From assembly GCF_003594875.1 (NCBI RefSeq), contig NZ_QZEY01000003.1, positions 558,001 to 622,000 on the forward strand: a stretch of 64,000 bases of DNA, written 5' to 3'. Under the pieces are notes generated by a model. It saw only the letters and a list, made by a program, of their open reading frames with translations, searched no databases and was not told where the DNA came from. The stretch comes from Bailinhaonella thermotolerans. GTDB taxonomy: Bacteria; Actinomycetota; Actinomycetes; Streptosporangiales; Streptosporangiaceae. Below are positions 48,123-59,061 of this stretch, piece by piece; within the stretch, counting starts at the first letter, position 1; each line of letters starts with the position of its first letter. The translations under genes and the position numbers were made by a program.

Positions 48123-49034
48123 TCAGAGGGTCGGGGTGGCCTGGGAGAGGGGGTCCTCGCGGGGGTGGGTCATGGCGATGCGCTCGGCCTCGTTCCAGAA
48201 GCGGACGAGGGCGGCGGCGGTCGTCTCCGGGGCCTCGACGGCGGGGGAGTGGGCCGCGCCGGGGAGGACCACGCAGTCGGCGTTGAGGCGGCGGGCCATG
48301 GCCGCCTGGACGTCCGTGGGCCAGGCGTCGTCGTTCTCGCCGCACAGGACCAGCGTGGGCAGCTCCAGGGCGGCCAGCGCGGCCACCTTGTCCGGGCAGG
48401 TGAGGACCTCGTGGCCCATGGTGGCCAGGCCCGTCGGGCAGTTGTTGAGCATGCGGCGGCGCAGGAAGGCGACGATCTCCTCGGGGATGCCCGCGGCCAC
48501 GGCCTCGGGCTCCATCGCGGTCTCCCAGATGCGGCGCACGCCCATCTCCGGCAGCCGCTCCAGCAGCGCCCAGCCCGCCGTCGCGCGGCGTCCGCCCACC
48601 GCGCCGGGGCCGGAGCTCATCAGCGTGTGGGAGGCGACCTCGATCCCGCCGCCCAGCACGGCCTCGCGGGTGACGAGCCCGCCGAAGGAGTGCCCCACCA
48701 GGTGCACGGGGTCGTCGCCGAACACTCCGGCGATGGCGGCGATGTCGCGGCCCAGCGCCTCGCAGGTGTAGGCCTCCGGCGCGGCGCCGCCAGCCGACTC
48801 GTGCTGCCCCCGCATGTCGATGGCGACCACGCGGCGCCCGGACTGGGCGAGAGTCTGCAGGACGGCGATGAAGTCCTCCTTGCTCCCGGTGAACCCGGGC
48901 ACGAGGAGGGCGGGCCAGCGCTCGGTGGCCCCGCTGGCTGGAGACGCCTCAAGGGCTGCGAAGGTCCCCACCGGTGTCTCGATCGAGCGGGGAAGCACGC
49001 CGGGAGGCAGCGTCAGAAATCGCGGGGTACTCAC
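48123..49034 (-). CDS. alpha/beta hydrolase
   Basis: The 303-residue protein from GTG 49034 has the nucleophile elbow GHSFGG, the oxyanion motif PGFTGSKEDFIAV (HG/PGF type), the acid in LVLCGENDDAWPT and the His in LPGAAHSPAV. Typical for a small-ester or lipid hydrolase of this fold. The cap region carries GVRRIWETAMEPEAVAAGIP. It lies 128 bp downstream of the DEAD helicase on the same strand. Confidence 0.87.
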   Translation of the reverse strand: MSTPRFLTLPPGVLPRSIETPVGTFAALEASPASGATERWPALLVPGFTGSKEDFIAVLQTLAQSGRRVVAIDMRGQHESAGGAAPEAYTCEALGRDIAAIAGVFGDDPVHLVGHSFGGLVTREAVLGGGIEVASHTLMSSGPGAVGGRRATAGWALLERLPEMGVRRIWETAMEPEAVAAGIPEEIVAFLRRRMLNNCPTGLATMGHEVLTCPDKVAALAALELPTLVLCGENDDAWPTDVQAAMARRLNADCVVLPGAAHSPAVEAPETTAAALVRFWNEAERIAMTHPREDPLSQATPTL

Positions 49035-49162
49035 GTAAGCTCAGCTTACCCAGCGTGGCGGACCGATCGGGTACCTCACGGGTAAGTCTCCAGGTCATCA
49101 CCCTCGGGCCCGCCCCCGCGCCGCGTCCTCACGCGGGCGGGGGCGGCCCCTCGGGACTCGTC

Positions 49163-51772
<2,610 letters not shown>

Positions 51773-52079
51773 CGCTCAGCGGGCCCGCGCGGAAAGGTCG
51801 CATCCGGCGTTTGCAAACGACCGCGCCGGCGTGGCTCCCCCGTGGCGTGAGCTGCGGCGTAGCGCCTTGGCTGCGGCGTAGCGTCACCCGTAAGTCCGTC
51901 TCGGGCCTGTTTCGGGGATGGGCCCGTGAAGATCACGCTTCGCGGTCGCACTTTCACGTCCCAGTCTACTCGACTGTCAAGTGGCGATCGATTGCCGATC
52001 GCTTGCGGATCGCTTTCAATATCCGCAATCCCGTATTGGCCCGCCTTTTCGGCCGCGGCGAGGGCGTTAGGCTGCACAC
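51773..52079. promoter_or_regulatory. 307-bp divergent promoter region with direct repeats
   Basis: The region separates the leftward helicase from the rightward ferritin-like gene. GCTGCGGCGTAGCG occurs twice (51851-51864, 51870-51883). A run of GATCG-containing units lies between about 51980 and 52015 in the AT-richest part, a plausible site for both promoters. No gene is supported. Confidence 0.45.
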
Positions 52080-52784
52080 ATGAGCGAGTCTTCCCCCGCC
52101 GGGACCCCTGCCGAGGAGAGGGCCGGAGCGACGGCCACCGGCGCCGTCGCCGAGCTGCTGGGCGTGCTGGCGTACGGCGAGCTGGCCGCCTTCTTCCAGC
52201 TCTCGGAGGACGCCAGGCTGGCCCCGACCCTGGGCGACCGCGCCGCGCTGGCCGGGGTGGCCGCCGCGGAGTACGCCCACTTCCGCCTGCTGCGCGACCG
52301 GCTCGTGTCCCTGGGCGTGGACCCGGACGCCGCGATGGCGCCGTACGCCGAGGCCGTGGACGGGTTCCACCGCCTGACCGCGCCGAGCGACTGGCTGGAG
52401 GCGCTGGTCAAGGCGTACGTCGGGACGGGGATCGCCGGCGACTTCTACCGCGAGGCGGCCCGCCACCTCGACGGGGACACCGCCAAGCTGGTGGACGAGG
52501 TGCTGGCCGACGAGGACCGCGCCGAGTTCGTGGTCGAGCGGGTGCGCGCCGCGGTGGACGCCGACCCCTCCGCCGCCGGGCGCCTCGCCCTGTGGGCCCG
52601 CCGCCTGGTGGGGGAGGCGCTGAGCCAGGCCCAGCGCGTCGCCGCCGAGCGCCCCGATCTGGCCGGCCTCCTCGTGGACGCCGCCGCCGAGGCCGGCGTG
52701 AGCGACCTGGCCGAGATCGGCCGCATGTTCGCCCGCCTCACCGAGTCCCACGGCAAGCGCATGGCCCTGCTCTCCCTGAGCTGA
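52080..52784 (+). CDS. ferritin-like diiron-fold protein (MiaE-like)
   Basis: The 234-residue protein from ATG 52080 is all-helical. AYGELAAFFQL, AAEYAHFRLLRDRL, and later DEVLADEDRAEFVVERV and ARLTESHGKRMALL carry Glu and His residues arranged as in ferritin-like MiaE-type diiron proteins. The family in actinomycetes is often annotated as ferritin-like or tRNA-(ms2io6A)-hydroxylase-like; substrate unknown. It lies divergent to the helicase, as in related genomes. Confidence 0.82.
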   Translation: MSESSPAGTPAEERAGATATGAVAELLGVLAYGELAAFFQLSEDARLAPTLGDRAALAGVAAAEYAHFRLLRDRLVSLGVDPDAAMAPYAEAVDGFHRLTAPSDWLEALVKAYVGTGIAGDFYREAARHLDGDTAKLVDEVLADEDRAEFVVERVRAAVDADPSAAGRLALWARRLVGEALSQAQRVAAERPDLAGLLVDAAAEAGVSDLAEIGRMFARLTESHGKRMALLSLS

Positions 52785-52810
52785 CCCCTCCCCGCGAAGC
52801 CCGCCGCCCG

Positions 52811-52847
52811 TTCCGTACGGCTCGCGCCGGGCGCGAGCCGTACGGAA
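52811..52847. terminator. 17-bp perfect hairpin after the ferritin-like gene
   Basis: TTCCGTACGGCTCGCGC (52811-52827) is exactly complementary to GCGCGAGCCGTACGGAA (52831-52847) with a 3-nt loop. This very stable stem contains the CCGTACGG palindrome in each arm. It lies 26 bp after the stop, consistent with a terminator. Confidence 0.75.
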
Positions 52848-52853
52848 AGCGCG

Positions 52854-52924
52854 TCCAGAGGGCGCCCCTTCAGAGAGGGCGCCCGTTCAGAGGGGGCGCC
52901 CGTTCAGAGGGGGCCGAAGGGCGC
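52854..52924. repeat. 17-bp tandem repeats (TTCAGAGGGGGCGCCCG)
   Basis: Three to four units TTCAGAG(A/G)GGGCGCCCG and a diverged first unit fill the gap between the hairpin and the DUF3107 stop. Each unit has an internal GGGCGCCC palindrome. Confidence 0.75.
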
Positions 52925-52932
52925 CGGACGGG

Positions 52933-53157
52933 CTAGAGGGTGCCGCCGAAGCCCACGGGGCGGATCTCCTCGCCGCCGATCTCCACGAAGCCGACGGCGC
53001 TCGCCGGGACCATCACGATCTTGCCCCGCTTGTCGGTGAGGGTGAGCACGCCGTCGGGCAGCGAGTCGCGGAGGGCCTGTTCCACGTCCTCCGCGCTCAT
53101 GTCCGTGTCCACCACGAGCTCCCGGTGCACGGACTGCACCCCGATCTTGATCTCCAC
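52933..53157 (-). CDS. DUF3107 protein
   Basis: The 74-residue protein from GTG 53157 (VEIKIGVQSVHRELVVDTDM) ends GGEEIRPVGFGGTL. DUF3107 is a short, conserved actinobacterial family of unknown function, usually next to TetR and ferritin-like genes as here. Length and sequence are typical. Confidence 0.9.
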   Translation of the reverse strand: MEIKIGVQSVHRELVVDTDMSAEDVEQALRDSLPDGVLTLTDKRGKIVMVPASAVGFVEIGGEEIRPVGFGGTL

Positions 53158-53380
53158 GCTGTCTCCTCCGTCCTGGCCGGCGGGCCCGTCCTGGCCCCGG
53201 GCGGGGCGGACGCGGGCCCGCCCGCGCGCCCATCCTCACGCCCCGGCGGCCCGGGCCGCGCGCGTGATCGCGGGCAGCGGAATCGCCTCCAGCGAAACGG
53301 CGCCGCCGGGACCCGCGCGGCCGTACCGGACGGCTTCCCCGGGGACGGGCGTTGATGCCCGCCCGGGGAAGGCCCGAAAC

Positions 53381-54001
53381 TCAGCTCGTGCGGGGGAAAC
53401 CGCTGATGCCGCGCCAGGCCAGGCGGGCCATGAGCTGCTCGGCGGCGTCCTTGGGGATGGTGCCGTAGGCCGACAGCCAGTAGCGGGCGCTCGTCTCGGC
53501 CATGCCGACGAGGCCCATGCCCAGCAGGTGTGCCTCCTCGCTGGAGACGCCCGTGTCCTCCTGGATGACCTGGGCGATCATCTCGGCGCACTCGGCGTTC
53601 ATGCGCTCCACGCGCTGCCGCACGGGCGCGACGTGCCGCAGGTCGGACTCGAACACCAGCCGGAACGCCTCGCCCCGCCCGGACACGAAGTCGAAGAACG
53701 CCTGGAACGTGGCGCTCACCCGCAGCTTGTTGTCGTGGGTGGAGGCCAGGGCGTCGCGGCACTTGCTCACGAGCTCCTCGGCGTGCTGCTCCAGCAGCGC
53801 GAGGTACAGCTCCAGCTTGCCCGGGAAGTGCTGGTACAGCACCGGCTTGCTCACGCCCGCCCGGTCGGCGATCTCGTCCATGGCCGCCGCGTGGTAGCCG
53901 TGGGCGACGAACACCTCCTGAGCGGCGCCGAGAAGCTGGCGCCGCCGGGCCATCCGGGGCAGCCGGGTGCCCCGTGGCTTCGCGTCCGGGGTCGCAGTCA
54001 C
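53381..54001 (-). CDS. TetR/AcrR-family transcriptional regulator
   Basis: I choose GTG 54001 (VTATPDAKPRGTRLPRMARR) because GGGAG precedes it by six bases; ATG 54058 adds residues with no homology. It has 206 residues. The HTH (RRQLLGAAQEVFVAHGYHAA, MDEIADRAGVSKPVLYQHFP) is strongly conserved, with a C-terminal ligand domain. Relatives lie next to DUF3107 and the helicase in actinomycetes; the target is not obvious. It is 223 bp upstream of the DUF3107 gene on the same strand. Confidence 0.9.
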   Translation of the reverse strand: MTATPDAKPRGTRLPRMARRRQLLGAAQEVFVAHGYHAAAMDEIADRAGVSKPVLYQHFPGKLELYLALLEQHAEELVSKCRDALASTHDNKLRVSATFQAFFDFVSGRGEAFRLVFESDLRHVAPVRQRVERMNAECAEMIAQVIQEDTGVSSEEAHLLGMGLVGMAETSARYWLSAYGTIPKDAAEQLMARLAWRGISGFPRTS

Positions 54002-54088
54002 CGCAATCTCCCGATGTGTCGCACGCGCGGTCGGACCGTCCGCCGCGTTTCGCGCCATACTACGGGTGCGTAACTTCGCCTGCCCACG

Positions 54089-54313
54089 TCAGCGGTACTC
54101 GTCCTCGTCCAGCCTGACCTCGCGCTCCTGGTCCGCCGCGTCCGCCGGGTCCACGTCGAACGGAACGCTCCGGGGATAGCCGCCCGGGAGGTCGTCGGGC
54201 GGATCGAGCCTCTGGTGCTGCTCCACGGCGTCGGCCTCCGGCGCCTCGATGTCGTCGGTCATGGGGTCCTCCTCGTCGGCGAACGAGTCCCCCCGGACAT
54301 CCATCTCAGACAT
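54089..54313 (-). CDS. small acidic protein (EAPEADAVEQ motif)
   Basis: ATG 54313 gives 74 highly acidic residues with the motif EAPEADAVEQHQRL, then PGGYPRSVPFDVDPADAADQ. I recall this motif from small actinomycete proteins of unknown function. Alternative starts exist at M18 (MTDDIEAPEADAVEQ). No membrane or cofactor motif. It lies between the TetR and NHEJ genes. Confidence 0.6.
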   Translation of the reverse strand: MSEMDVRGDSFADEEDPMTDDIEAPEADAVEQHQRLDPPDDLPGGYPRSVPFDVDPADAADQEREVRLDEDEYR

Positions 54314-54424
54314 GCTCGCGTGCCCCTCCCGCTCGCGTTCGCGATCGTCGGCCACTCGGCCGGCGGTTGCCGGGCCGTACGGCGTGATGCCCGCGATCGC
54401 CCGGCTCACGCCATCCGGCCCGTC

Positions 54425-55348
54425 TCAGCCTAGAACCCCTCTGGTCTCGTCGCCGAGCAGCGGCGCGAACAGATCTCCCAGCTCCTCCGCCCGGGCGAGC
54501 ACGTCGTCGGAGGTGAAGACCAGGTCGGCCGGCTTCTCGCACGCCTCCACCTCTGCCCATTCCAGTGGCGTCGATGCCGTCGGCAGGGCGGCGGCCCGCA
54601 GGGAGTACGGCGCGACGGTGGTCTTGGCCGGGTTGTTCTGGCTCCAGTCGATGAAGACCTTGCCCGGGCGCTCCTTCTTCGCCATCCGGCTGACGATCTC
54701 GCCCGGCCGCTCGGCCTCCAGCCGCTGCGCCAGGGCCTTGGCGTAGTCGCTGGTCTGACTCGTGCCGGCCTTGACCCCGCGCACCGGCACGTAGAGCTGC
54801 ATGCCCTTCTTCCCGCTGGTCTTCGGGTACGACGTGAGTCCGTCCTCGGCGAGCCGGTCGCGCAGGAGGCAGGCGACGCGGGCGCACTCGACGATGGTGG
54901 CGGGCGGGCCCGGGTCCAGGTCGAAGACCAGCGTGTCGGGGGCGTGGACCTTGCCGCGCGGGCCGACCCGCCACATGGGCACGTGCAGCTCCAGGGCGGC
55001 GAGGTTCGCGTAGTAGACGAGGCTGGGCAGGTCGCGGATGATCGGGAAGTTGGCGGTGTCGCGGTCCTTGGTGCTGCCGGGCGTGGCCAGGCGCGCCGTG
55101 CGGATCCAGTCGGGGTTGTGCGAGGGGGCGTTCTTCTCGAAGAAGAACTTGTCCTCCACGCCGTTCGGGTAGCGCTTGACCGTCAGCGGGCGGCCGTCCA
55201 GGTGGGGGAGGAGGACCGGGGCGATTCGCGTGTAGTAGTCGATGACCTGGCTCTTCGTGAAGCCCTTGTCGGGATAGAGAACCTTGTCCAGGTTCGTCAG
55301 GGTCAGCTCGCGGCCCTCGACCCTGACCCGCACCTTGCTGTCGCTCAT
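54425..55348 (-). CDS. ligD: LigD-type NHEJ polymerase/primase
   Basis: ATG 55348, overlapping the ligase stop (ATGA), gives 307 residues. The AEP-type polymerase fold is complete: LTNLDKVLYPDKGFTKSQVI, YYTRIAPVLLPHLDGRPLTV, the catalytic FDLDPGP motif, YPKTSGKKGMQLYVPV, and KVFIDWSQNNPAKTTVAPYS. In NHEJ this domain fills gaps at broken ends, preferring ribonucleotides. In many bacteria it is one domain of a larger LigD; here it is a stand-alone gene coupled to a separate ligase. Confidence 0.92.
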   Translation of the reverse strand: MSDSKVRVRVEGRELTLTNLDKVLYPDKGFTKSQVIDYYTRIAPVLLPHLDGRPLTVKRYPNGVEDKFFFEKNAPSHNPDWIRTARLATPGSTKDRDTANFPIIRDLPSLVYYANLAALELHVPMWRVGPRGKVHAPDTLVFDLDPGPPATIVECARVACLLRDRLAEDGLTSYPKTSGKKGMQLYVPVRGVKAGTSQTSDYAKALAQRLEAERPGEIVSRMAKKERPGKVFIDWSQNNPAKTTVAPYSLRAAALPTASTPLEWAEVEACEKPADLVFTSDDVLARAEELGDLFAPLLGDETRGVLG

Positions 55349-56286
55349 CGCCGCGTCACCTCCTCCGGCCGCTTGTCCTCGCGCAGGCCGCGCCACGTCG
55401 GTGTGCGCAGCCTGCCCTCTCTGGTCCACATCGTGTATCCCACTTCCCCCACGAGGCCCGGTCGCACCCATCGGGCGTCGCGGGCGAACTCGCGGGGCAC
55501 CTCCTCGTCGTACGGGCTGCGCGGGATCTCCAGCGGTTCCAGCAGCTCGCGCAGGTGGTCGAGGACCGCGTCGGTGAAGCCGGTGCCGACATGCCCCGCG
55601 TAGAGCAGCCGCGGCCCGTCGTACACCCCGAGCAGCAGGGAGCCGATTCCGCCCGCGCGGCGGCCCTTGCCCGGTTTCCAGCCGCCGATGACCACCTCCT
55701 GCGTGGCCAGGTGCTTGATCTTGACCCAGTCCGGGCTGCGGCGGCCGGGGCGGTAGGGCGAGGTGAGGCGCTTGGCGACCACCCCTTCCAGGCCCCGGCG
55801 CGAGGTGAAGCCGAGCATCTCCTCCCCGCCGCCCGGCGGGGCCAGCACCGGACCGGCCAGTTCCAGCGCGTCCAGCAGGGCCCGGCGCTCGCCGTACGGC
55901 ACGTCGAAGAGCGGGTGCCCGTCGAGGTAGAGGAGGTCGAAGACGACGTACGTCACGGGGACCAGGGTGAGCAGGCCGCGCGCCTCCGGGTCGGACACGT
56001 GCATGCGCTGCTGGAGGCGTTCGAAGCTGGGCCTGCCCAGCTCGTCGAACGCCACGACCTCACCGTCGCAGATCGCGCGGCGCCCGGCGAGCTGCGGGCC
56101 GATCGCGGCGATCTCGGGGTAGCGGGCGGTGATGTCGGTGGCCTTGCGGCTCGTCGCCCAGACCGCGCCGCCGTCGACGTAGGAGACGGCGCGGACGCCG
56201 TCCCACTTCACCTCCAGGGCGTACGGACCGAGGTCGTCCGGTCGCTCACCGGGGACGGCCAGCATGGGTTCTACCAGCCTTGGCAT
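55345..56286 (-). CDS. ATP-dependent DNA ligase (LigD/LigC type)
   Basis: ATG 56286 (MPRLVEPMLAVPGERPDD) gives 313 residues. The catalytic lysine motif is EVKWDGVRA near residues 25-33; other nucleotidyltransferase motifs are CDGEVVAFDELGRPSFERLQ, EGVVAKRLTSPYRPGRRS (motif IV) and DWVKIKHLATQEVVIGGW (motif V). The OB-fold follows. It seals nicks and joins ends in bacterial NHEJ with the downstream polymerase and Ku. Separate ligase and polymerase genes rather than a fused LigD are common in actinomycetes. Confidence 0.92.
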   Translation of the reverse strand: MPRLVEPMLAVPGERPDDLGPYALEVKWDGVRAVSYVDGGAVWATSRKATDITARYPEIAAIGPQLAGRRAICDGEVVAFDELGRPSFERLQQRMHVSDPEARGLLTLVPVTYVVFDLLYLDGHPLFDVPYGERRALLDALELAGPVLAPPGGGEEMLGFTSRRGLEGVVAKRLTSPYRPGRRSPDWVKIKHLATQEVVIGGWKPGKGRRAGGIGSLLLGVYDGPRLLYAGHVGTGFTDAVLDHLRELLEPLEIPRSPYDEEVPREFARDARWVRPGLVGEVGYTMWTREGRLRTPTWRGLREDKRPEEVTRR

Positions 56287-56414
56287 CGAATGCCCCATGC
56301 ACGGGTATCTGCCCAATTTAGGTGGCGGGACAGCCAGATGTTCGATCCGGCTCTCGTCAGAATCGAACGCGGGTACGAAAATGTAAGTGAGCGCGCCGAG
56401 GGACAGGAGAGGCC
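56287..56414. promoter_or_regulatory. 128-bp shared promoter between ligase and Ku genes
   Basis: The NHEJ ligase-polymerase pair and ku are transcribed divergently from here. GTCAGAATCGAACGCGGGTACG (56357 on; CGAAC-N-GGTACG core) contains a CGAACG-type site reminiscent of actinomycete DNA-damage boxes, but it is not a clean match. Coordinated control of all three genes is likely. Confidence 0.4.
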
Positions 56415-57464
56415 ATGCGCAGCATCTGGAAGGGCGCGATCTCCTTCGGGCTGGTCACGATCCCGGTCAAGCTCTACTCCGCCACCGAGCAGAAGGACGT
56501 CACCTTCCACCAGGTGCACCGCGAGGACGGGGGCCGCATCAAGTACCGCCGCGTGTGCACGATCGACGGCGAGGAGGTCCCGTACAGCGACATCGCCAAG
56601 GGCTACGAGCTGGCCACCGGCGAGATGGTCGTGCTGACGGACGAGGACTTCGAGGACCTGCCGCTCACGTCGTCCCGGCGCATCGACGTGCTGCAGTTCT
56701 CGCCGCTGGAGCAGGTGGACCCGATCTACTTCCAGAAGGCGTACTACCTGGAGCCCGACGGGCCGGGCACCAAGCCGTACGTCCTGCTGCGGGACGCGCT
56801 CGAACGGTCGGGCAAGGTCGCGATCGTCAAGATCGCGATCCGGCAGCGGGAGTCGCTGGCCACGCTGCGGGTGCGCGACGGCGTCTTCGTGGTCGAGACG
56901 ATGCTCTGGCCGGACGAGGTGCGCGAGGCGGAGTTCGGCTTCCTCGACGAGGACATCGACGTGCGCGCCCAGGAGCTCACGATGGCCGAGTCGCTCATCG
57001 ACACCATGAGCGGCGACTTCGACCCCACGGAGTACCACGACACCTACCGCGAGGCGCTTCAGCAGGTCATCGAGGCCAAGGTGGCGGGCAAGGAGATCGT
57101 CCAGCCCGAGCAGCCCGAGGAGGCCGGCCCGGCGGTGGACCTGATGGCGGCGCTGCGCGCCAGCGTCGAGGCGGCCAAGAAGGGCCGCGCCCCCGCCGAG
57201 AAGCGCCCGGCGTCCGGGCGGCGGACGGTGGCCGACGCGTCCGCGAGATCGGACGTCAAGAAACCCGCCGCCGAGAAGAAGGCCGCCGAGAAGGCCGCCG
57301 CCGGGAAGGCCGAGAAGGCCGAGAAGAAGGGCGCGGCGAAGAAGGCGGCGGACAAGAAGACCGCCGAGAAGAAGCCCGCAGAGAAGAAGCCCGCGGCCAA
57401 GAAGGCGGCGGACAAGAGGCCGGCGGAGAAGAAGACCGCCGAGCGCCGCAAGAAGGCCTCCTGA
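56415..57464 (+). CDS. ku: Ku protein of bacterial NHEJ
   Basis: ATG 56415 with GGAGAGG nine bases upstream gives 349 residues. The Ku core (MRSIWKGAISFGLVTIPVKL, RVCTIDGEEVPYSDIAKGYE, TSSRRIDVLQFSPLEQVDPI, LWPDEVREAEFGFLDEDIDV, YREALQQVIEAKVAGKEIVQ) is complete and forms the ring that binds DNA ends. From residue 270 on a long Lys/Ala/Glu tail of KKAA and EKKP repeats follows; in mycobacteria such tails bind DNA and stimulate end synapsis. Ku recruits the ligase and polymerase encoded divergently. Confidence 0.93.
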   Translation: MRSIWKGAISFGLVTIPVKLYSATEQKDVTFHQVHREDGGRIKYRRVCTIDGEEVPYSDIAKGYELATGEMVVLTDEDFEDLPLTSSRRIDVLQFSPLEQVDPIYFQKAYYLEPDGPGTKPYVLLRDALERSGKVAIVKIAIRQRESLATLRVRDGVFVVETMLWPDEVREAEFGFLDEDIDVRAQELTMAESLIDTMSGDFDPTEYHDTYREALQQVIEAKVAGKEIVQPEQPEEAGPAVDLMAALRASVEAAKKGRAPAEKRPASGRRTVADASARSDVKKPAAEKKAAEKAAAGKAEKAEKKGAAKKAADKKTAEKKPAEKKPAAKKAADKRPAEKKTAERRKKAS

Positions 57465-57650
57465 CCCACGCCCGGCCGCCCGGGCCTCCGGCCCGGCGAC
57501 GTCCCGTGATCCGGTACGTTCGCGCACGCGGTGGGTGCGAGACGGCGTGATCACCGCGGGCCCCCCGGACGCGCGGCCGAGGGGGATTCCGGTGGGGTAT
57601 GAGGTGTGGGAAGGTCACGGGCGTGTGTACGCGCCGGAGGTGGTTGAGCG

Positions 57651-58571
57651 GTGAGTGAGATGGGGGAGCCGATCCCGGCCTGGCCCGGGGAGAAGGTCGT
57701 GGCCGGGCGGACCACGCTGTTCGTGCGGTCCACGCCGGAGGAGCGGGGCGAGGCCGCCGTGTTCGTGCACGGCCTGGCCGGGTCGGCGACGAACTGGACC
57801 GACCTCATGGGGGAGCTGCGGGACGTCGTGCGCGGGCACGCCGTGGACCTGCCGGGGTTCGGGCTCTCCCCGCCGCCGCCGGACGGGGACTACACCGTGA
57901 CCGGGTTCGCCCGGGTCGTCGCGCGGTTCATCGCGGGCCTGGACGCCGGTCCGGTGCACCTGTTCGGGAACTCGCTGGGCGGGGCCGTCTCGGTGCGGGT
58001 CGCCGCCGAACGGCCGGAGCTGGTGCGCTCCCTCACGCTGATCTCGCCCGCACTGCCCGACCTGACGCCGCGTCTCGGCCCGATCCGCACGGCCGTCGCG
58101 GGCACGCCGCTGCTGGGCCCGTTCGCGCTGGGCCAGTTGCGCCGGCTCCCCCCGGAGCAGCGGGTCCGCGCCTCGATGGAGATGATCTACCACGACCCCT
58201 CGGCCGTGCACCCGCGCCGCGTCGCCGAGGCCGTCGCGTCGGTCAGGGAGCGCGACGGCATGCCGTACGGCGACCGCGCCATCCTCGGGGCACTGCGGGG
58301 GCTGATCGCGGAGTACTTCCGGCGCGGGCCCCGGAACCTGTGGCGCGAGGCGGCCCGGGTGGAGGCGCCGACGCTGCTGATCCACGGGCGGTACGACCGG
58401 CTCGTGGACCCGCGCCGCGCCGCGCGGGCCGGTCGCGCGTTCCCCCACCTGCGCAACGTTCTGCTCCCGCACTGCGGCCACGTCGCCCAGATGGAGTGCC
58501 CGGCCCTGGTCGCCCGCGAGTTCAGGTCTCTCCGCGCCGAGGCCGTGCCCAGCGGGTACCCGGGAGGCTGA
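57651..58571 (+). CDS. alpha/beta hydrolase
   Basis: The 306-residue protein from GTG 57651 has HGLAGSATNW (oxyanion region), VDLPGFGLSPPPP, the nucleophile elbow GNSLGG, the acid in LIHGRYDRLVDPR and the catalytic His in LPHCGHVAQME. It resembles epoxide hydrolase/esterase-type proteins that lie between TetR and moeZ in streptomycetes, as here. Substrate unknown. Confidence 0.88.
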   Translation: MSEMGEPIPAWPGEKVVAGRTTLFVRSTPEERGEAAVFVHGLAGSATNWTDLMGELRDVVRGHAVDLPGFGLSPPPPDGDYTVTGFARVVARFIAGLDAGPVHLFGNSLGGAVSVRVAAERPELVRSLTLISPALPDLTPRLGPIRTAVAGTPLLGPFALGQLRRLPPEQRVRASMEMIYHDPSAVHPRRVAEAVASVRERDGMPYGDRAILGALRGLIAEYFRRGPRNLWREAARVEAPTLLIHGRYDRLVDPRRAARAGRAFPHLRNVLLPHCGHVAQMECPALVAREFRSLRAEAVPSGYPGG

Positions 58572-58681
58572 GCCCGCGGGGCCGCCGGGCCAGGACACGC
58601 CGCCGCCGGGCCCGGACACGCCGGGGCCCGGACACGCCGGGGCCCGGGCGGGTGACCCGCCCGGGCCCGAGGCGCGGCCGT

Positions 58682-58882
58682 TTAACGGTCGGGGTCCAGG
58701 GCGTCGCGGACGTTCTTGCCCGCGTCCTTGACCCGCTCGCCGGCCTGCTTGGTCTCACCCTTGAACTGGTCGGCGCGGCCCTCGGCCTCCAGGCGCTCGT
58801 TGTCCGTCGCGCGCCCGGTGGACTCCTTGGCCCGGCCCTTCAGCTCCTGGGTCTTGTTGCGCAGTTTGTCCATGAGACCCAT
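58682..58882 (-). CDS. CsbD-family stress protein
   Basis: ATG 58882 with GGAGGTG eight bases upstream gives 66 residues (MGLMDKLRNKTQELKGRAKE, STGRATDNERLEAEGRADQF). CsbD-like proteins are small, soluble, charged, general-stress-induced (sigma-B regulon in Bacillus); molecular role unknown. It is convergent with the hydrolase and divergent from moeZ. Confidence 0.9.
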   Translation of the reverse strand: MGLMDKLRNKTQELKGRAKESTGRATDNERLEAEGRADQFKGETKQAGERVKDAGKNVRDALDPDR

Positions 58883-59061
58883 CTGGTCTTCACCTCCGGT
58901 TTCTCGGACCGCTGCGATGTACCCCGCAGGAGCGGGCCCATTCGGGAATGCGGCATGGCCTGGTTTAGGTTGACAACTGGCAGCGTCACGACGACGTGCG
59001 CGAGCCGTACCCTCATGCCAGACCTGAAAAGTGAAGAACCCCCGCAGCAGGGAGCCAGCCA

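Noticed and set aside
48052-48345. 97-residue minus-strand frame
   Set aside because: Overlaps the hydrolase in another frame and is Arg/His/Pro-rich without homology.
53097-53762. 221-residue minus-strand frame between DUF3107 and TetR
   Set aside because: Low-complexity shadow that overlaps the TetR gene in another frame.
56340-56400. Clear SOS box before ku
   Set aside because: Only a weak CGAACG-like match; not enough to annotate a LexA site.
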